Below, piece by piece: positions 44,748 to 55,265 of a stretch of 64,000 bases of DNA. The position numbers and the translations under genes are program-made. The notes under the pieces were generated by a model. The model was given only the letters and a program-made list of their open reading frames with translations. It was not told where the DNA came from and did not search any database. Source of the DNA: Buxus sempervirens (lineage: Eukaryota; Streptophyta; Magnoliopsida; Buxales; Buxaceae); the NCBI GenBank assembly GCA_947561395.2, contig OX387188.1, forward strand, positions 7,238,150 through 7,302,149, read 5' to 3'. Numbering within the stretch: position 1 is the stretch's first letter; each line of letters opens with the position of its first letter.

Positions 44748-46872
44748 TGTAAGCACCTCATTTTTGCACCTCCCAAAATGCAGAAAATGAAATTTTAATT
44801 GAAAAATCAAACTTGAGAAAGTCAAAAAGTTGACTTTTTCTCTGATGCAAATCAGTCACCATACTTCTCACTATTGAAAAATGTATTCCGATTCGATTCT
44901 AACGAAATTGAGTTTGCTCAAATCGGAGTCCGAACGAAGAAGTTATGGACTGGTCAAATCTGAGAAAAGCAAAAATCAACTTTCTGCTAAACCCCAAATC
45001 AGCTGCCCAATTTGATACCAGCAGAAAGAGCATCTCAACACAATTCTAACTCAACTGAGTTTGCTAGAATCGGAGTCCCAGATAAAGAGATATGAACAAA
45101 ATTGGCTCCGAGACGCGACTCGGCGCTTCTGCTAAAAAACTCGAATTTGCTGCTAAACTCTAGCTCAAATGAGAGAGTTATAAGCAACTGAGTTTGCCAG
45201 AATCGGAGCTTAAATGAGAGAGTTATGAGCAATCTTGGGTCAAAAATAAACTGTCCATGTGGCAAACTGCGCCATATGGATGTCCCCCTTTCTTAACCCT
45301 TAAGTAAACAAAAATAATAACAAAAGGGTCTTTCTTAACCCTAAGTAAAAAATATTAACAAAAGAGTCTTTATTAACCACTAAGTAAAAAATAATAAGTC
45401 ATAAGTAAGAAATAACAATAAAAAAGTCACTTTTGGTAAAAATAATTAAAAATTGGTCTTTCTTAGCCATTAAGCAACCTCTCCTATAAAAGGGGAGGGG
45501 AGGGATGCTCCAAAAAAGAAGAAAGCGGGCCCCCCTCTCTTCCCTATCTCCTCCTTCTCTAAACCCTGCTACAGCCAACCTCTGTCAAACCCAAACCTCT
45601 TTTACTTTCTTGCAAACCTAAGATAGGTTTAGACATCACCCTTTGAGCATGGAGTAGATCCATTATGCTGGCCAAAATCCCGTTCTAAACCCTTCCAAAA
45701 GCCCCCAGACTCTGTCCAAGTGTACCGAAACTCTCTCTAATTTCTTCCTTTCAATCACAAATCCAAAGAAGGCTTTGAAATCTTTCTCCTGAGCTTGGAA
45801 AGGACAGTTGTGCTGCCGGAGGAGCCTCCAAGGGACTCAACATCTTCAAGCAACTTTCTGACTCCAAGGTAAGTTCCTTGGTAAGTTTTGTTTTATATAT
45901 TTAAAAATAAATAGAATCAAAGCATGTTTGATCATTTATAGCTTCCATATCTTCCATTTTTATTTTTATTTTTAAGGGATCATTTTCTTTAAGGGGAGCA
46001 TGTTCCTCTCTTTCATCTCGCTATCTAATGTACCCCATTAAACCCCCCAAGTCCTTTCTTTATTTTTGTGCCTTTTTATCATGATTTGATTGTTAGGTGA
46101 CTAAGCCAAGCCTTTCTTCGAAGTTCTAAACCACTACGGGCCTGCACAGGGGCCCACAAAATTACTAGACTACCCCTAAGAAGCCCAAAAATCCAAGCCC
46201 AATGCCAAAAATCCGAAAGACCCTTTCTGAGCTAATCTGACAACTCAGGTCGGATCAGCAGAGTTACCTTTGTAGCCGACCATCATGGTCGGATACAAGT
46301 GATTTTGTTTGTAGCCGACAACTAAGGTCAGCTACACTGCTAAAATGCCAGTTTCCATATTTTGCGATATTGTGCAATTGTTGTGCCTTGTTTGATCGAA
46401 CCAGCTGAACCAATAGGGTTTTCGGGTCATCCAGAAACCCAAAATTGAACTTGGACCAACCCAGTTCAACCAGACACACTTGTGGGCCTTCCAACGAGGC
46501 GCACGCCTGACCCACTTCATTAAAGGGCTAACAAAGATAAAATCAAGTAAAGGGACCCACACCACTCAAGTGGTCCCACCAGACTTAACCAAATTGTGCA
46601 TATTGGAATAGGAATTGGGTGAATAGACAGACCGAGTTAACTCAGAACCAAGGAAACCCATGGGACCCGTTATTTGACAGGGCGGACTGGGGTGTCTACG
46701 GAATTCCCCGGACTGTAACCGAGACCTTGCTTAGAATCTCAAGCCATAGACCAAGCCTTAATAGACAAACATAGGTACCTAGGTGTCTGCTTGCACCCCA
46801 TCAGGTAGTGGCGACTCCAAATTACCTTTCTACCCTTTAGGAGGCACGCCCACCTGTGCGACGAAGCGCACA
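44748..46872 (+). repeat. Element C 3' LTR
   Basis: TGTAAGCACCTC to GCGCACA, 2,125 bp; pairs with 35,701-37,843. Confidence 0.9.
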
Positions 46873-46877
46873 GGGCC

Positions 46878-46965
46878 GTCTAAAAGCCTTTGAATTTTAG
46901 ACATTTATCTTTTTTTGGGACCTTTTGGAAGCCCTCAAATTCCATATTCTTTGGGATGATCATTT
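46878..46965 (+). repeat. Hairpin array, element B (right part)
   Basis: GTCTAAAA...TTTTAGAC and TTTGGAA...TTCCATA units continue the array interrupted by C. 46,966-47,213 is leader with a pyrimidine tract and acceptor TTTTTCTAAG ending at 47,146. Confidence 0.75.
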
Positions 46966-47213
46966 GTACCAACCACTTCTCTTCACAAGGTCAATTTCGA
47001 CCAAAACAAAAAAAAATTTAAAAATCAGAAAAACGAAAAAAAAAATTTAATTCAAACTCATGTTCACCAAAACATGCATACATGCATCCATGAATTGTGT
47101 GAGTTTTGAGTTGAATTATGCACTGATTTGTGTTTCTTTTTCTAAGGTATTCTCTTGAGGTAACCATTGGTGCATTCCAGAGTCCATATTTACTAAGATC
47201 GAAAGCTACCAAG

Positions 47214-49640
47214 ATGAACCCTGAGAATCAATCAACTGTCTCTGCCCATGATTTTAACTAGCTGCAAGAACAAGTGGCAAGGTTAGCTAAGTTGTTGGAG
47301 AAACTGCTTACAAATCAATCCCAAGCACAAGCTGCTCAAAACCATGCATATTCATCTCATCATGAACCATCACCACCACAGGCTACATTTCCCCAACCTC
47401 AAGTACCACCTCCACCACAACCAGCCTTTCACCAACCCATCCTTGGAACCATTCAAAACATGGAGAAAGTTGATGAATTTGAGGAGAAAGAGAAAGAACA
47501 GCTAAGGGAGGAGTTGGAAAAGAAATTTATGGAAAAACTTGAAAAAATTCAGGATGAATTAAGGGAAGTGAAGGGTGTAAGTTCATATGGGGGCACTAAC
47601 TTTGAAGATTTGTGCCTTTATCCCGATGTTAGCCTTCCACCCAAATTCAAGTGTCCAGACTTCGAGAAGTATGATGGCACTGGGTGCCCGATGAGCCATC
47701 TGAAACTATATTGTGGGGCATTATGCCAGTTTAGGAAGGATGATGGAATCCTACTTCAACTGTTTCAAAGGAGTTTGATGGGGTCTACTTTAAGGTGGTT
47801 CTCCACTTTGGACCACTCAAGGATTAAGAAATGGAAAGACTTAGCTGATGCATTCCTGGCACAATACCGGTTAATTCAGAAATTATTCCTAATTGGTATG
47901 ATATGATGAGGATGGTAAAAATAAATGATGAAGCTGTTTGAGAGTATGCGAAAAGATGGAGGGAGGCAGCTGCACAAGTGAGGCCACCAATGGGAGAACA
48001 AGAAATGATCTCCACTTTTATCATGACATTGGGGTAGCCCTTCTACAATTACCTTGTGGGTCAGACCACCACGAGTTTTGCTGCCCTAGTGCAAGTGGCA
48101 GACAGAATTGAAGATGGGATCAAGTCTGGGAAAATAGGTGATTACTCTGCAGTGATGAACCAACAAGCTTCCACCACTTTTTCTACGCATAAAAAGGAGA
48201 TGGTAATGGAAGAAAGAAGAGTGAGGAAAGGAGAGAAGCAGAAGTAAATATAGTGCAGCCACCTAGACAACCCTTCCAAATCAATGTCAAGTCCCCCATT
48301 CCTGCCAAACCCATTCTTTCAGCTCCCTTATCTCCCATTCAAATAAATGTACCTTCAGTACAGCTGGTCAATGAGGAATGAGGAAATAGAAGTAAGAAAG
48401 AGAAGGGAGTTTTCAAAACTTTCTATGAAACCATCTGAACTCTTGCCTAATTTACTTCAGAAGGGGTATGTGACATTGAAGCAGCCAAATCCTCATGCTA
48501 GTAAAGGTAAGAACTATGATGCATCGGTGACATGTGACTTTCACATGGGAACTCCAGGCCATACCACAGATCGTTGTTTGGCTTTAAAGCATGCAATTCA
48601 GGATTTGCTTGATAATAATTCTTTATCTTTAATTCAATCACACCCGCTCCTCACCCCAATGGCAATAATGTGGCAAGCACATCAAATACAGTTGGAGTCA
48701 TTTCATTTGAAAGTAGATACTTTGACCCTTCTCAACTTATTGCTCCTATAGGGTCAACTGTCTGGGTTTATTTTGAAAGGGAAGAAGAACAAGAAAATAT
48801 GATGGGTGGGGAAAGTAAAAAGAAGGAAGAAGAAAAAGGAAATGAAGAGCCAAAAGAAGAAGAAATGGTGCAGATGACCATGCCTACACTGCTTGAGCGA
48901 TCAAGGCAAGGTGGTGTAAAGATTGTCCTAAGGCAAAATATTCTACAAGAAGCCAGTACAGAAAATGGGGCAGAGTCGATTGAGAAAGAAAGATGGTAGA
49001 AAAATAATGGGGGTGTTTTCAAAGAAAAGAATGCGGCAAAGGTTGAATTCATTTTGCCACACATTGATTGGGTAGTCATTCAAGTTCTAGATCAAGTAAC
49101 GTCACTTCTTCCAAGGGCTGAGCATGATATGAAGACAATTGCTAATCAAAGAAAGGAATTCTTGCCTCAACCAGCAGAAGATGAAATTGTTTTGCAAAAA
49201 TGGAGAAAAATCAACTTTTGCCTTTGAGAACAGTGGCAATTTTCGAATTCCTATGTTCTCTGAAAAGAAACCCCCATAAAAAGCACATTTCCTGAGGATC
49301 TTAAGGAGCCTTGTTCTCAGGAAGTGATTTCAATAAAGGCTCTTGGAAAAAAAAAAGATTTTTCCCTTAAACATTTTTCTAGAAAAAAAAAAGAAGAAAA
49401 AGTTTTCAACAAATTCTTTTCTACTTATGAATCATATCTCCCATTGAATTTCATTGAATTGAAAATGACTTCGACATTGGGCTCAATTTTGAGACCAAAA
49501 TCAAAGAAAAAGACATTCTAAATGAAAATTCAAATCTTTTTAAGTGTCATGAGAAGAATATTTTACAAAATTTTGAAGTGACCAATCTTATGGACTTTGG
49601 AACCAAAGATGACCCGCAATTTTCACTTGAAAGCAGCAAG
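47214..49640 (+). pseudogene. Element B gag and remnants
   Basis: Starts MNPENQST. Coiled coil (about 47,480-47,580), gag core (47,590-48,130: CLYPDVSLPPKFKCPDFEKY, SHLKLYCGALCQF, DLADAFLAQYR), zinc knuckle CDFHMGTPGHTTDRC (about 48,535-48,580), then short stretches resembling the linker and pol N-terminus of A. No RT, RNase H or integrase recognised. Many breaks. Confidence 0.7.
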
Positions 49641-50503
49641 TGTAGAAATTTATTTCATATGGATTCAGAGAGGATCGCATCATTTGCTTGTCAAGGAGAA
49701 TAAATTGAAAGAAGAAGTTTTTGCATTTTTGACTTGGAAGATGAATCCAAGTTTGCACTCTGCATTGGAAAATATGGAAGGATTGGGTTTCTTTGTTGAG
49801 ATATGAGTTGCGATTCAGCTACAAAGTCTAATGAAAAGGAAGCTGGATTTAAGGGGCTGATCCGATGAGAATGATGTTTTAAGGTTGAAAATTTTATCTT
49901 CACAGGTGGCGGTGATTAAAAAAAATAGATGAAAAAAAATCCTAAGCCAGTCATGTAGTACAACTCTACTAAGTCTGAAAATTCAATTTTTTTTTAAAAT
50001 GATAAGAGGCCTTTCTTTCATACATCCCTAAAATTTTTGAAATCCCTAGTTAGACCCTTTGAGCTTGATAAATTTTTCCAAATAACGTAAACTGGGAATT
50101 GTAACCCCACACTAGGGCAAATTTATTAAGGCATAAAAAGGGAAGAATGAAGCGACAATTTGAAGGAAAAGGGAGGGGGCATTATTGAATTTCAAAAGGG
50201 ATTTTGAAGTTGTTTTTAGAAAAAGGGCGAAGAAATGAAAAAAAAAAAGACAGATGGAAAAAAGAAGAAAAGAGATCATAAACGGATATGGGATATTTGG
50301 AGAATGTCTTCAAAAAAACAAGGGGGGGTGATAAAAAATTGTAAAGAGAAGAATAAGAAAGGAAGTTCAATACTAGTGTGAAAGTTCTAAAGGAAGGAGA
50401 ACCTTAAAAATACAAAGTAGAAGAAGAACTTCAACACCAGGGGCAATTTTATATTCATGAGAAAAGATGCCTTAAGAATTGCAATCCTAGTTGACCTAAA
50501 ATT
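49641..50503 (+). other. Element B 3' non-coding region
   Basis: No gene. Shares ACTAGGGCAAATTTATTAAG and ACCAGGGGCAA modules with the post-pol regions of A and D. Confidence 0.55.
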
Positions 50504-50903
50504 TGTCGCACGACGAGGTGCACGAGTGATGTGCGTGCCTCGGGACTTTCAGAGTCGCCACTGCCTGAGAGGTGCAGGCAGACACAAGGTTGCCTAACCG
50601 GGTCTAATTTTGTTCTGGTCTACGGCTTATTAGAGATCTGGTTAAGTTCTCGGTTACGTCCGGGGAAGTCCAAAGACACCCTGGCTCGCCCCGTCGATCT
50701 GACGGGCCCCTCGGGCCTCCCTGGTTCTGAGTCAACTTTTCACCCTTCCTAGACTAGCATGCACTTTGGTTAAGTCTGGTGGGGTCCCTTTGGAGGTGTA
50801 GGCCCCTTTTTATTTTATTTTTATCTTTTTTATTTAAGTTATGTGAGTTGGGTACGAGCCCCGTTGGAAGGCATGTGGGTCACAAGATTGGGCTTGAGCC
50901 CAT
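50504..50903 (-). mobile_element. Element E: antisense LTR fragment, C-related
   Basis: Read on the minus strand, it matches the last about 400 bases of C's LTR (GTGTCTGCCTGCACC, GCAGTGGCGACTC, TTCCCCGGAC, CCACCAGACTTAACC). Its outer end TGTCGCACG at 50,504 is an LTR edge. The rest is cut off by element D. Probably part of an element inserted into B in the opposite direction. Confidence 0.7.
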
Positions 50904-52722
50904 TGTAGACACCCCAAATTGCACTACAAAATGAGAAAATAATAAAAACATGTAATTAGAGCTTAAAACAGGTCAAAAAGGCCTAAAAATAGAATAAACA
51001 GGTTTTGCCCGTATTGGCTTCACGGGCCGATCTCGCCCGCAAAATATCTACGGGCAGGCGCACCCGTAGTACCAATACGGTCACCATTGGACCGTAAATC
51101 ATTTACGGGCATTAAAGACACGTGCAAGTTTTGTCCTTCTCTCGATTTCCGAGCTTTATTTGAAGTCCAATATATCTTTAAACGAGCGGATTATGTCTTT
51201 TATTCGCTCAAGTCACCTTGGTTGGCTATGGATGGGCATTATCTCCAACTTTCTCTTTATCCTGAGGATCAGGCTATATCTTTCTGGACCAACCATACCC
51301 CTGGGTGTGTCTATAAATAGAGGCTCTCTCCTCTAGCTAAAGGCCACGAAATTTTGAGTCCAAGGAATTCTAAGAAGCTCCAAGAGAAGGAAAGGAATCC
51401 CTGCTGCTCTGCCTGCTCAATCCAGGTAAGTCCCCTATCCCCTTTTATTTTTCTGTCTTCAATTCTAGAAGTAATAGGATCATCTCTATTGCTGTAGAAT
51501 AAGGCCATATCTGTTTTTGTATTCCTAAACTTGTCTCTAAGTACCTCAAGGGTCTCTCTAGCCGTAAAACGTGAAGAGAGAACTAGGGGAAAGGGGAACA
51601 AGTGGATCCCTAGAATAGAACCCCATATCTGTTTTTCTCTTTCTTTTAGAATAAGGCCTGTGATTGTGTTTGTATAACCAAACTTGTCTCTAAGTACCTC
51701 AAGGGTCTCTCTAGCCGTAAAACGTGAAGAGAGAACTAGGGGAAAGGGGAACAGGTGGATCCGTAGGGTAGACCCCCATGTGCTCTAATTTGTGAGATGT
51801 GGCTGTTTTGAATATCCTGATCATGTTTTAATGCTTTTTATGATATATATGAATGAATTACATGAATCTATGATGTTTATAGCATGAGATCCCCGATTTT
51901 TGATAAAATTTGGATTTTTGCCACTTTTGCACCTACAGCACTGTTTTCGTGATTTTTGTGGTTTTAGGCTAGGATTTTGGATTTATCATGATCAATATGG
52001 TAGATCTGAATCCAAAAGCCTGAAAATAAATTCTAGGGTTTCATGAGATGTTTTTAAAATTGTTTTTCATTATTGAGATAAGACCCTACGGTCTAAATTC
52101 TCCCCTTTTGGTGTTTTTTCATCACCGTGGGTCTTTTTGGTTTTGATTTTCAGATTTAATGTGAAATTTGGGCTTTATCTATATCCTGGACTATTCAAGT
52201 TCAATTTTGAAATATTTTATAAAAATCATATTTTTCTAGATTTCTAGAATTTTGACTTAAAGCCAGATTTTTGGATTTTTCACTTTAAATTGATTTTATT
52301 TGATTTTATCTCAATTTTGTTTTGATCATGAAACCCTAGGAATGGTATGATCATGTTTGATAGTTCTAGATCAATCAAACTATTCATATGAAAAAACCAT
52401 ATATTTTTGCCTTTTTTGTGATTTTGTGTGATTTTTATAGCAAGCTTTTTCCTTTAATTTAACATGAACAAATACCTGGCAACCACCTTGAGTGGATGAA
52501 TAGGGGTGCCTAACACCTTCCCCTGTTCATAACTTAATCCCCTTACCCATCTCTGGTTGTTTTTAAAGGAGGGTTATTTTTACCCTAAAAATTGCCTTTT
52601 GTGCTTATTTAATATTTTGGTGTCCATTCACACCTAAATTGAATGGTGGCGACTCTTTGTTTTATTTAATCCCGTGTGATGATTGAGGAAATCATTAAAT
52701 TGATTTTTTCCCATGTCTCACA
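50904..52722 (+). repeat. Element D 5' LTR
   Basis: TGTAGACACCCC to ATGTCTCACA, the same ends as A. TATA at 51,312-51,320, donor CCAG|GTAAGT at 51,426, and a direct repeat of about 190 bases around the CTAGCCGTAAAACGTGAAG block (about 51,490 and 51,690). A second, identical-looking donor context is not seen. Confidence 0.9.
51007..51110. promoter_or_regulatory. CCG-N11-CGG dyad cluster, LTR of D
   Basis: Sites 51007-51027 and 51035-51055 (GCCCG-N11-CGGGC), 51062-51082 and 51090-51110. Outer bases differ from A, spacing is identical. About 200 bases upstream of the TATA box, as in A. Confidence 0.8.
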
Positions 52723-52724
52723 AC

Positions 52725-52742
52725 TGGCGACTCTGCTGGGGA
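52725..52742 (+). other. Primer-binding site, element D
   Basis: TGGCGACTCTGCTGGGGA, identical to A. Confidence 0.8.
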
Positions 52743-54195
52743 CTTGTGGATTTAAGCCTTTTGGTGTTTGTTCATGTTTTTGATTTTTTTAGTTGCTTGC
52801 TATTTTGTGTTCTTAAGCATGTTGAGTATATTTTAAATCTGAATTATTGCTTAAGAATTCATGGGGGTAGAAACATGCTTAATTGTGATTTATAGGATTG
52901 TTTCTACAAACATGCATAGGGGAGGTCCGTTTTGCTGAAATATGCTTATTTTTGCTATATTTTTAGGATAGCATGTTTTAATTTGCAGCATGATCTCCAT
53001 GAAGATTTGGGTGTATAACATGATCATATGTTTGCATGATAGATGATTTTTTTTATGAGCATGTTTTGGGTGCTATAGGATTGCTTTATTTCCTTGTTTA
53101 TTTTAAATATGCTTTCCTATTATGCCTTGGTTTGTTTATGCATGGCTGCGAAAAGAGTGGCAAGGGTTTGGGACGTTGTGAATGTAACCTATGTTTACAA
53201 TGCACTGTGCACCTTTTATTTTTACACGGCCTACCCTTAACCTATAGGAAGTTGAACCCGAATGTGTGTAGCTTGGCGCAACGAGGTCGTTACTTCGGAA
53301 AGCGAAAGTGAAAACATTCACATTAGAACTTTGAGCTAATGATGTGATGATAATGTGGATCTGGGATTCTGGTCATCACTAGGCTTGAGTGCTAAGTTGC
53401 CATTAAGCCAAAACCCAAAACCCCTACGCTTGAAGGTGGAGTTACACGTTTTTGGCTAAAGTACACAATTACGTGGGAATACGGGTTTGTATGATTGTGG
53501 GAAGGCTGTGTGCATGGCTTACAAACCAGGGCATAATGCGGATGCTATATTCAGGGTAAACAAGGTAACAAGGTAATCCTATTGTTTTGCATTATTTTCA
53601 TGTCATAGGGGTGTCATGGTACCCATTGGTTTGGGATAAAATTGGTCCAAAATATGCATATTTTCTAAAAGTTGGTGCAGCCCATAGGAAGAGTTTCTAA
53701 CTCTGTTTAGAATCAATCCTACCCTATGTACACACAAGAGGCAACAAAAGGGTATCAAATTCTTGAGTATGATGTCAATTTGGAGGGTACATGTGCCCTC
53801 CTAAGCATGTGTTTTAACAAAAAGGCCAAAGTACACTTTGGGACAGTTTAGAAGCTCTGCAATGGGTGAACCGTACGTTTGGATGAACAATGAAAGTGAC
53901 CAAACCATGTAAAAACTGAAAAAATATGACAGGGTTCCGTAAGACCGCATTTAGTACACGGGCTGGGCTTGCCCGTATTCGTTATACGGGCTAGGCTCGC
54001 CCGTGTTTTCCATACGGTCACAGCTTGCTCGTAATTTGAATACGGGCAGGGCTGGACCGTACTGTGTATACGGTTTTCTCGGAATATTCAACTTTAATCA
54101 GTTTTTCCCACTAAGATCTTCATTTAACCTTTAAATAATGATAAAGGGAAATAAGTTTGAATAAAATGCTTCAAAAAAAAAATAGAGAAAGGTTC
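52743..54195 (+). other. Element D leader, non-coding
   Basis: No gene. Conserved block 53,222-53,580 shared with A and B. Five dyads at 53943, 53971, 53999, 54027 and 54055; the starts are exactly 28 bases apart. Confidence 0.75.
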
Positions 54196-55011
54196 CTTGG
54201 GCTTCTGAAAGCCTTTGAATTTCAGACTTTTTCAAAACTCTTGGGCCTCTGAAAGCCTTTGAATTTCAGATTTTTCAAAAAAATCCTGGGCCTCTGAAAG
54301 CCTTTGAATTTCAGATTTTTCAAAAAATCCTTGGGCCTCTGAAAGCCTTTGAATTTCAGACTTTTTCTCAAAAAACCCCGGGCCTCTGGAAGCCTTTGAA
54401 TTTCAGACTTTTTCTCAAAAAACTCCGGGCCTCTGAAAGCCTTTGAATTTCAGATCTTTTGGGCCTCTAAAAGCCTTTGAATTTCAGAACTTTCGGGCCT
54501 CTGGAAGCCTTTCAATTTCAGACTTTTTCTCAAAAAACTCCGGACCTCTGAAAGCCTTTGAATTTCAGAACTTTTGGGCCTCTGAAAGCCTTTGAATTTC
54601 AGACCTTTTTCTTTTGGGCCTCTGAAAGCCTTTGAATTTCAGAACTTTTGGGCCTCTGAAAGCCTTTGAATTTCAGACCTTTTTCTTTTGGGCCTCTGAA
54701 AGCCTTTGAATTTCAGAACTTTTGGGCCTCTGAAAGCCTTTGAATTTCAGACCTTTTTTCTTTTGGGCCTCTGAAAGCCTTTGAATTTTAGAACTTTTGG
54801 GCCTCTGAAAGCCTTTGAATTTCAGACCTTTTTCTTTTGGGCCTCTGAAAGCCTTTGAATTTCAGAACTTTTGGGCCTCTGAAAGCCTTTGAATTTCAGA
54901 CTTTTATCAAAAAAAAAAAAAAAAAAAAAACCCCGGTCCTCTGAAAGCCTTTGAATTTCAGATCTTTCTCTCTTTTGTGGGACCTGTTGGAAGCCCTAGA
55001 ATATTCCAACA
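54196..55011 (+). repeat. Leader hairpin array, element D
   Basis: Nineteen units TCTGAAA-GCCTTTGAA-TTTCAGA separated by T-rich spacers, then a terminal hairpin TGTTGGAA (54985) with TTCCAACA (55004). Several of the rare stem changes keep pairing as G-U (TCTGGAA with TTTCAGA; TCTGAAA with TTTTAGA). An A20 run lies at about 54,911-54,930. Confidence 0.9.
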
Positions 55012-55265
55012 ATTCAATTCAAAAAAAAAAAAGTAAAAGAAAAAAAAAGAAATAAAAATAAAAAAATAAAAAAAGAGAAGAAAAAAAAAAGAAAAAAGAA
55101 GCAAATAAAGAAAAATCCAAACTCGTGTTCACCCAGCTTGCACATAGGCATTCTTAGGCATGTGAATGAGATTAATTGAGCATTGATATCTTTTCCTTTA
55201 TCTCGTAACCAGGTACTAACACACTTGCAATCATAGCTCCTGTAACCAGATCAAGAGCTCGAGCC
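55012..55265 (+). other. A-rich spacer and splice acceptor before gag of D
   Basis: A-rich to about 55,110, then TTTTCCTTTATCTCGTAACCAG ending at 55,212 (pyrimidine tract plus acceptor), 53 bases before the gag ATG. Confidence 0.55.

Larger units (their letters stand above)
35701..46872 (+). mobile_element. Element C: gag-only non-autonomous Tat-type element
   Basis: 11.2 kb with LTRs 35,701-37,843 and 44,748-46,872, GGGCC target duplication, PBS (37,847-37,864), leader, hairpin array, gag and a polypurine tract, but no protease, RT or integrase. This fits the TR-GAG class of non-autonomous elements that borrow enzymes from relatives. By eye, about 35 differences in the first 430 bases of the LTRs (about 8%), the rest looking milder, so it is clearly older than A. 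A few breaks in gag. Confidence 0.85.
29658..50503 (+). mobile_element. Element B: old Tat-type element, gag only, split by C
   Basis: Parts: 5' LTR (about 29,658-32,526), PBS, leader with conserved block, dyads and hairpin array, then element C inserted at 35,701-46,872 (GGGCC on both sides), then the rest of the array, gag and a 3' non-coding region. Related to A and D by the leader block and gag, but much diverged. No RT or integrase is recognisable and the 3' LTR is not seen; at 50,504 an antisense LTR begins. Heavily decayed, with many breaks, and older than C, which sits inside it. Confidence 0.75.

Noticed and set aside
54196-55011. CRISPR-like look of the repeat-spacer array
   Set aside because: Spacers are T-rich, similar to each other and irregular in length; the context is a plant retrotransposon leader, with no cas genes.
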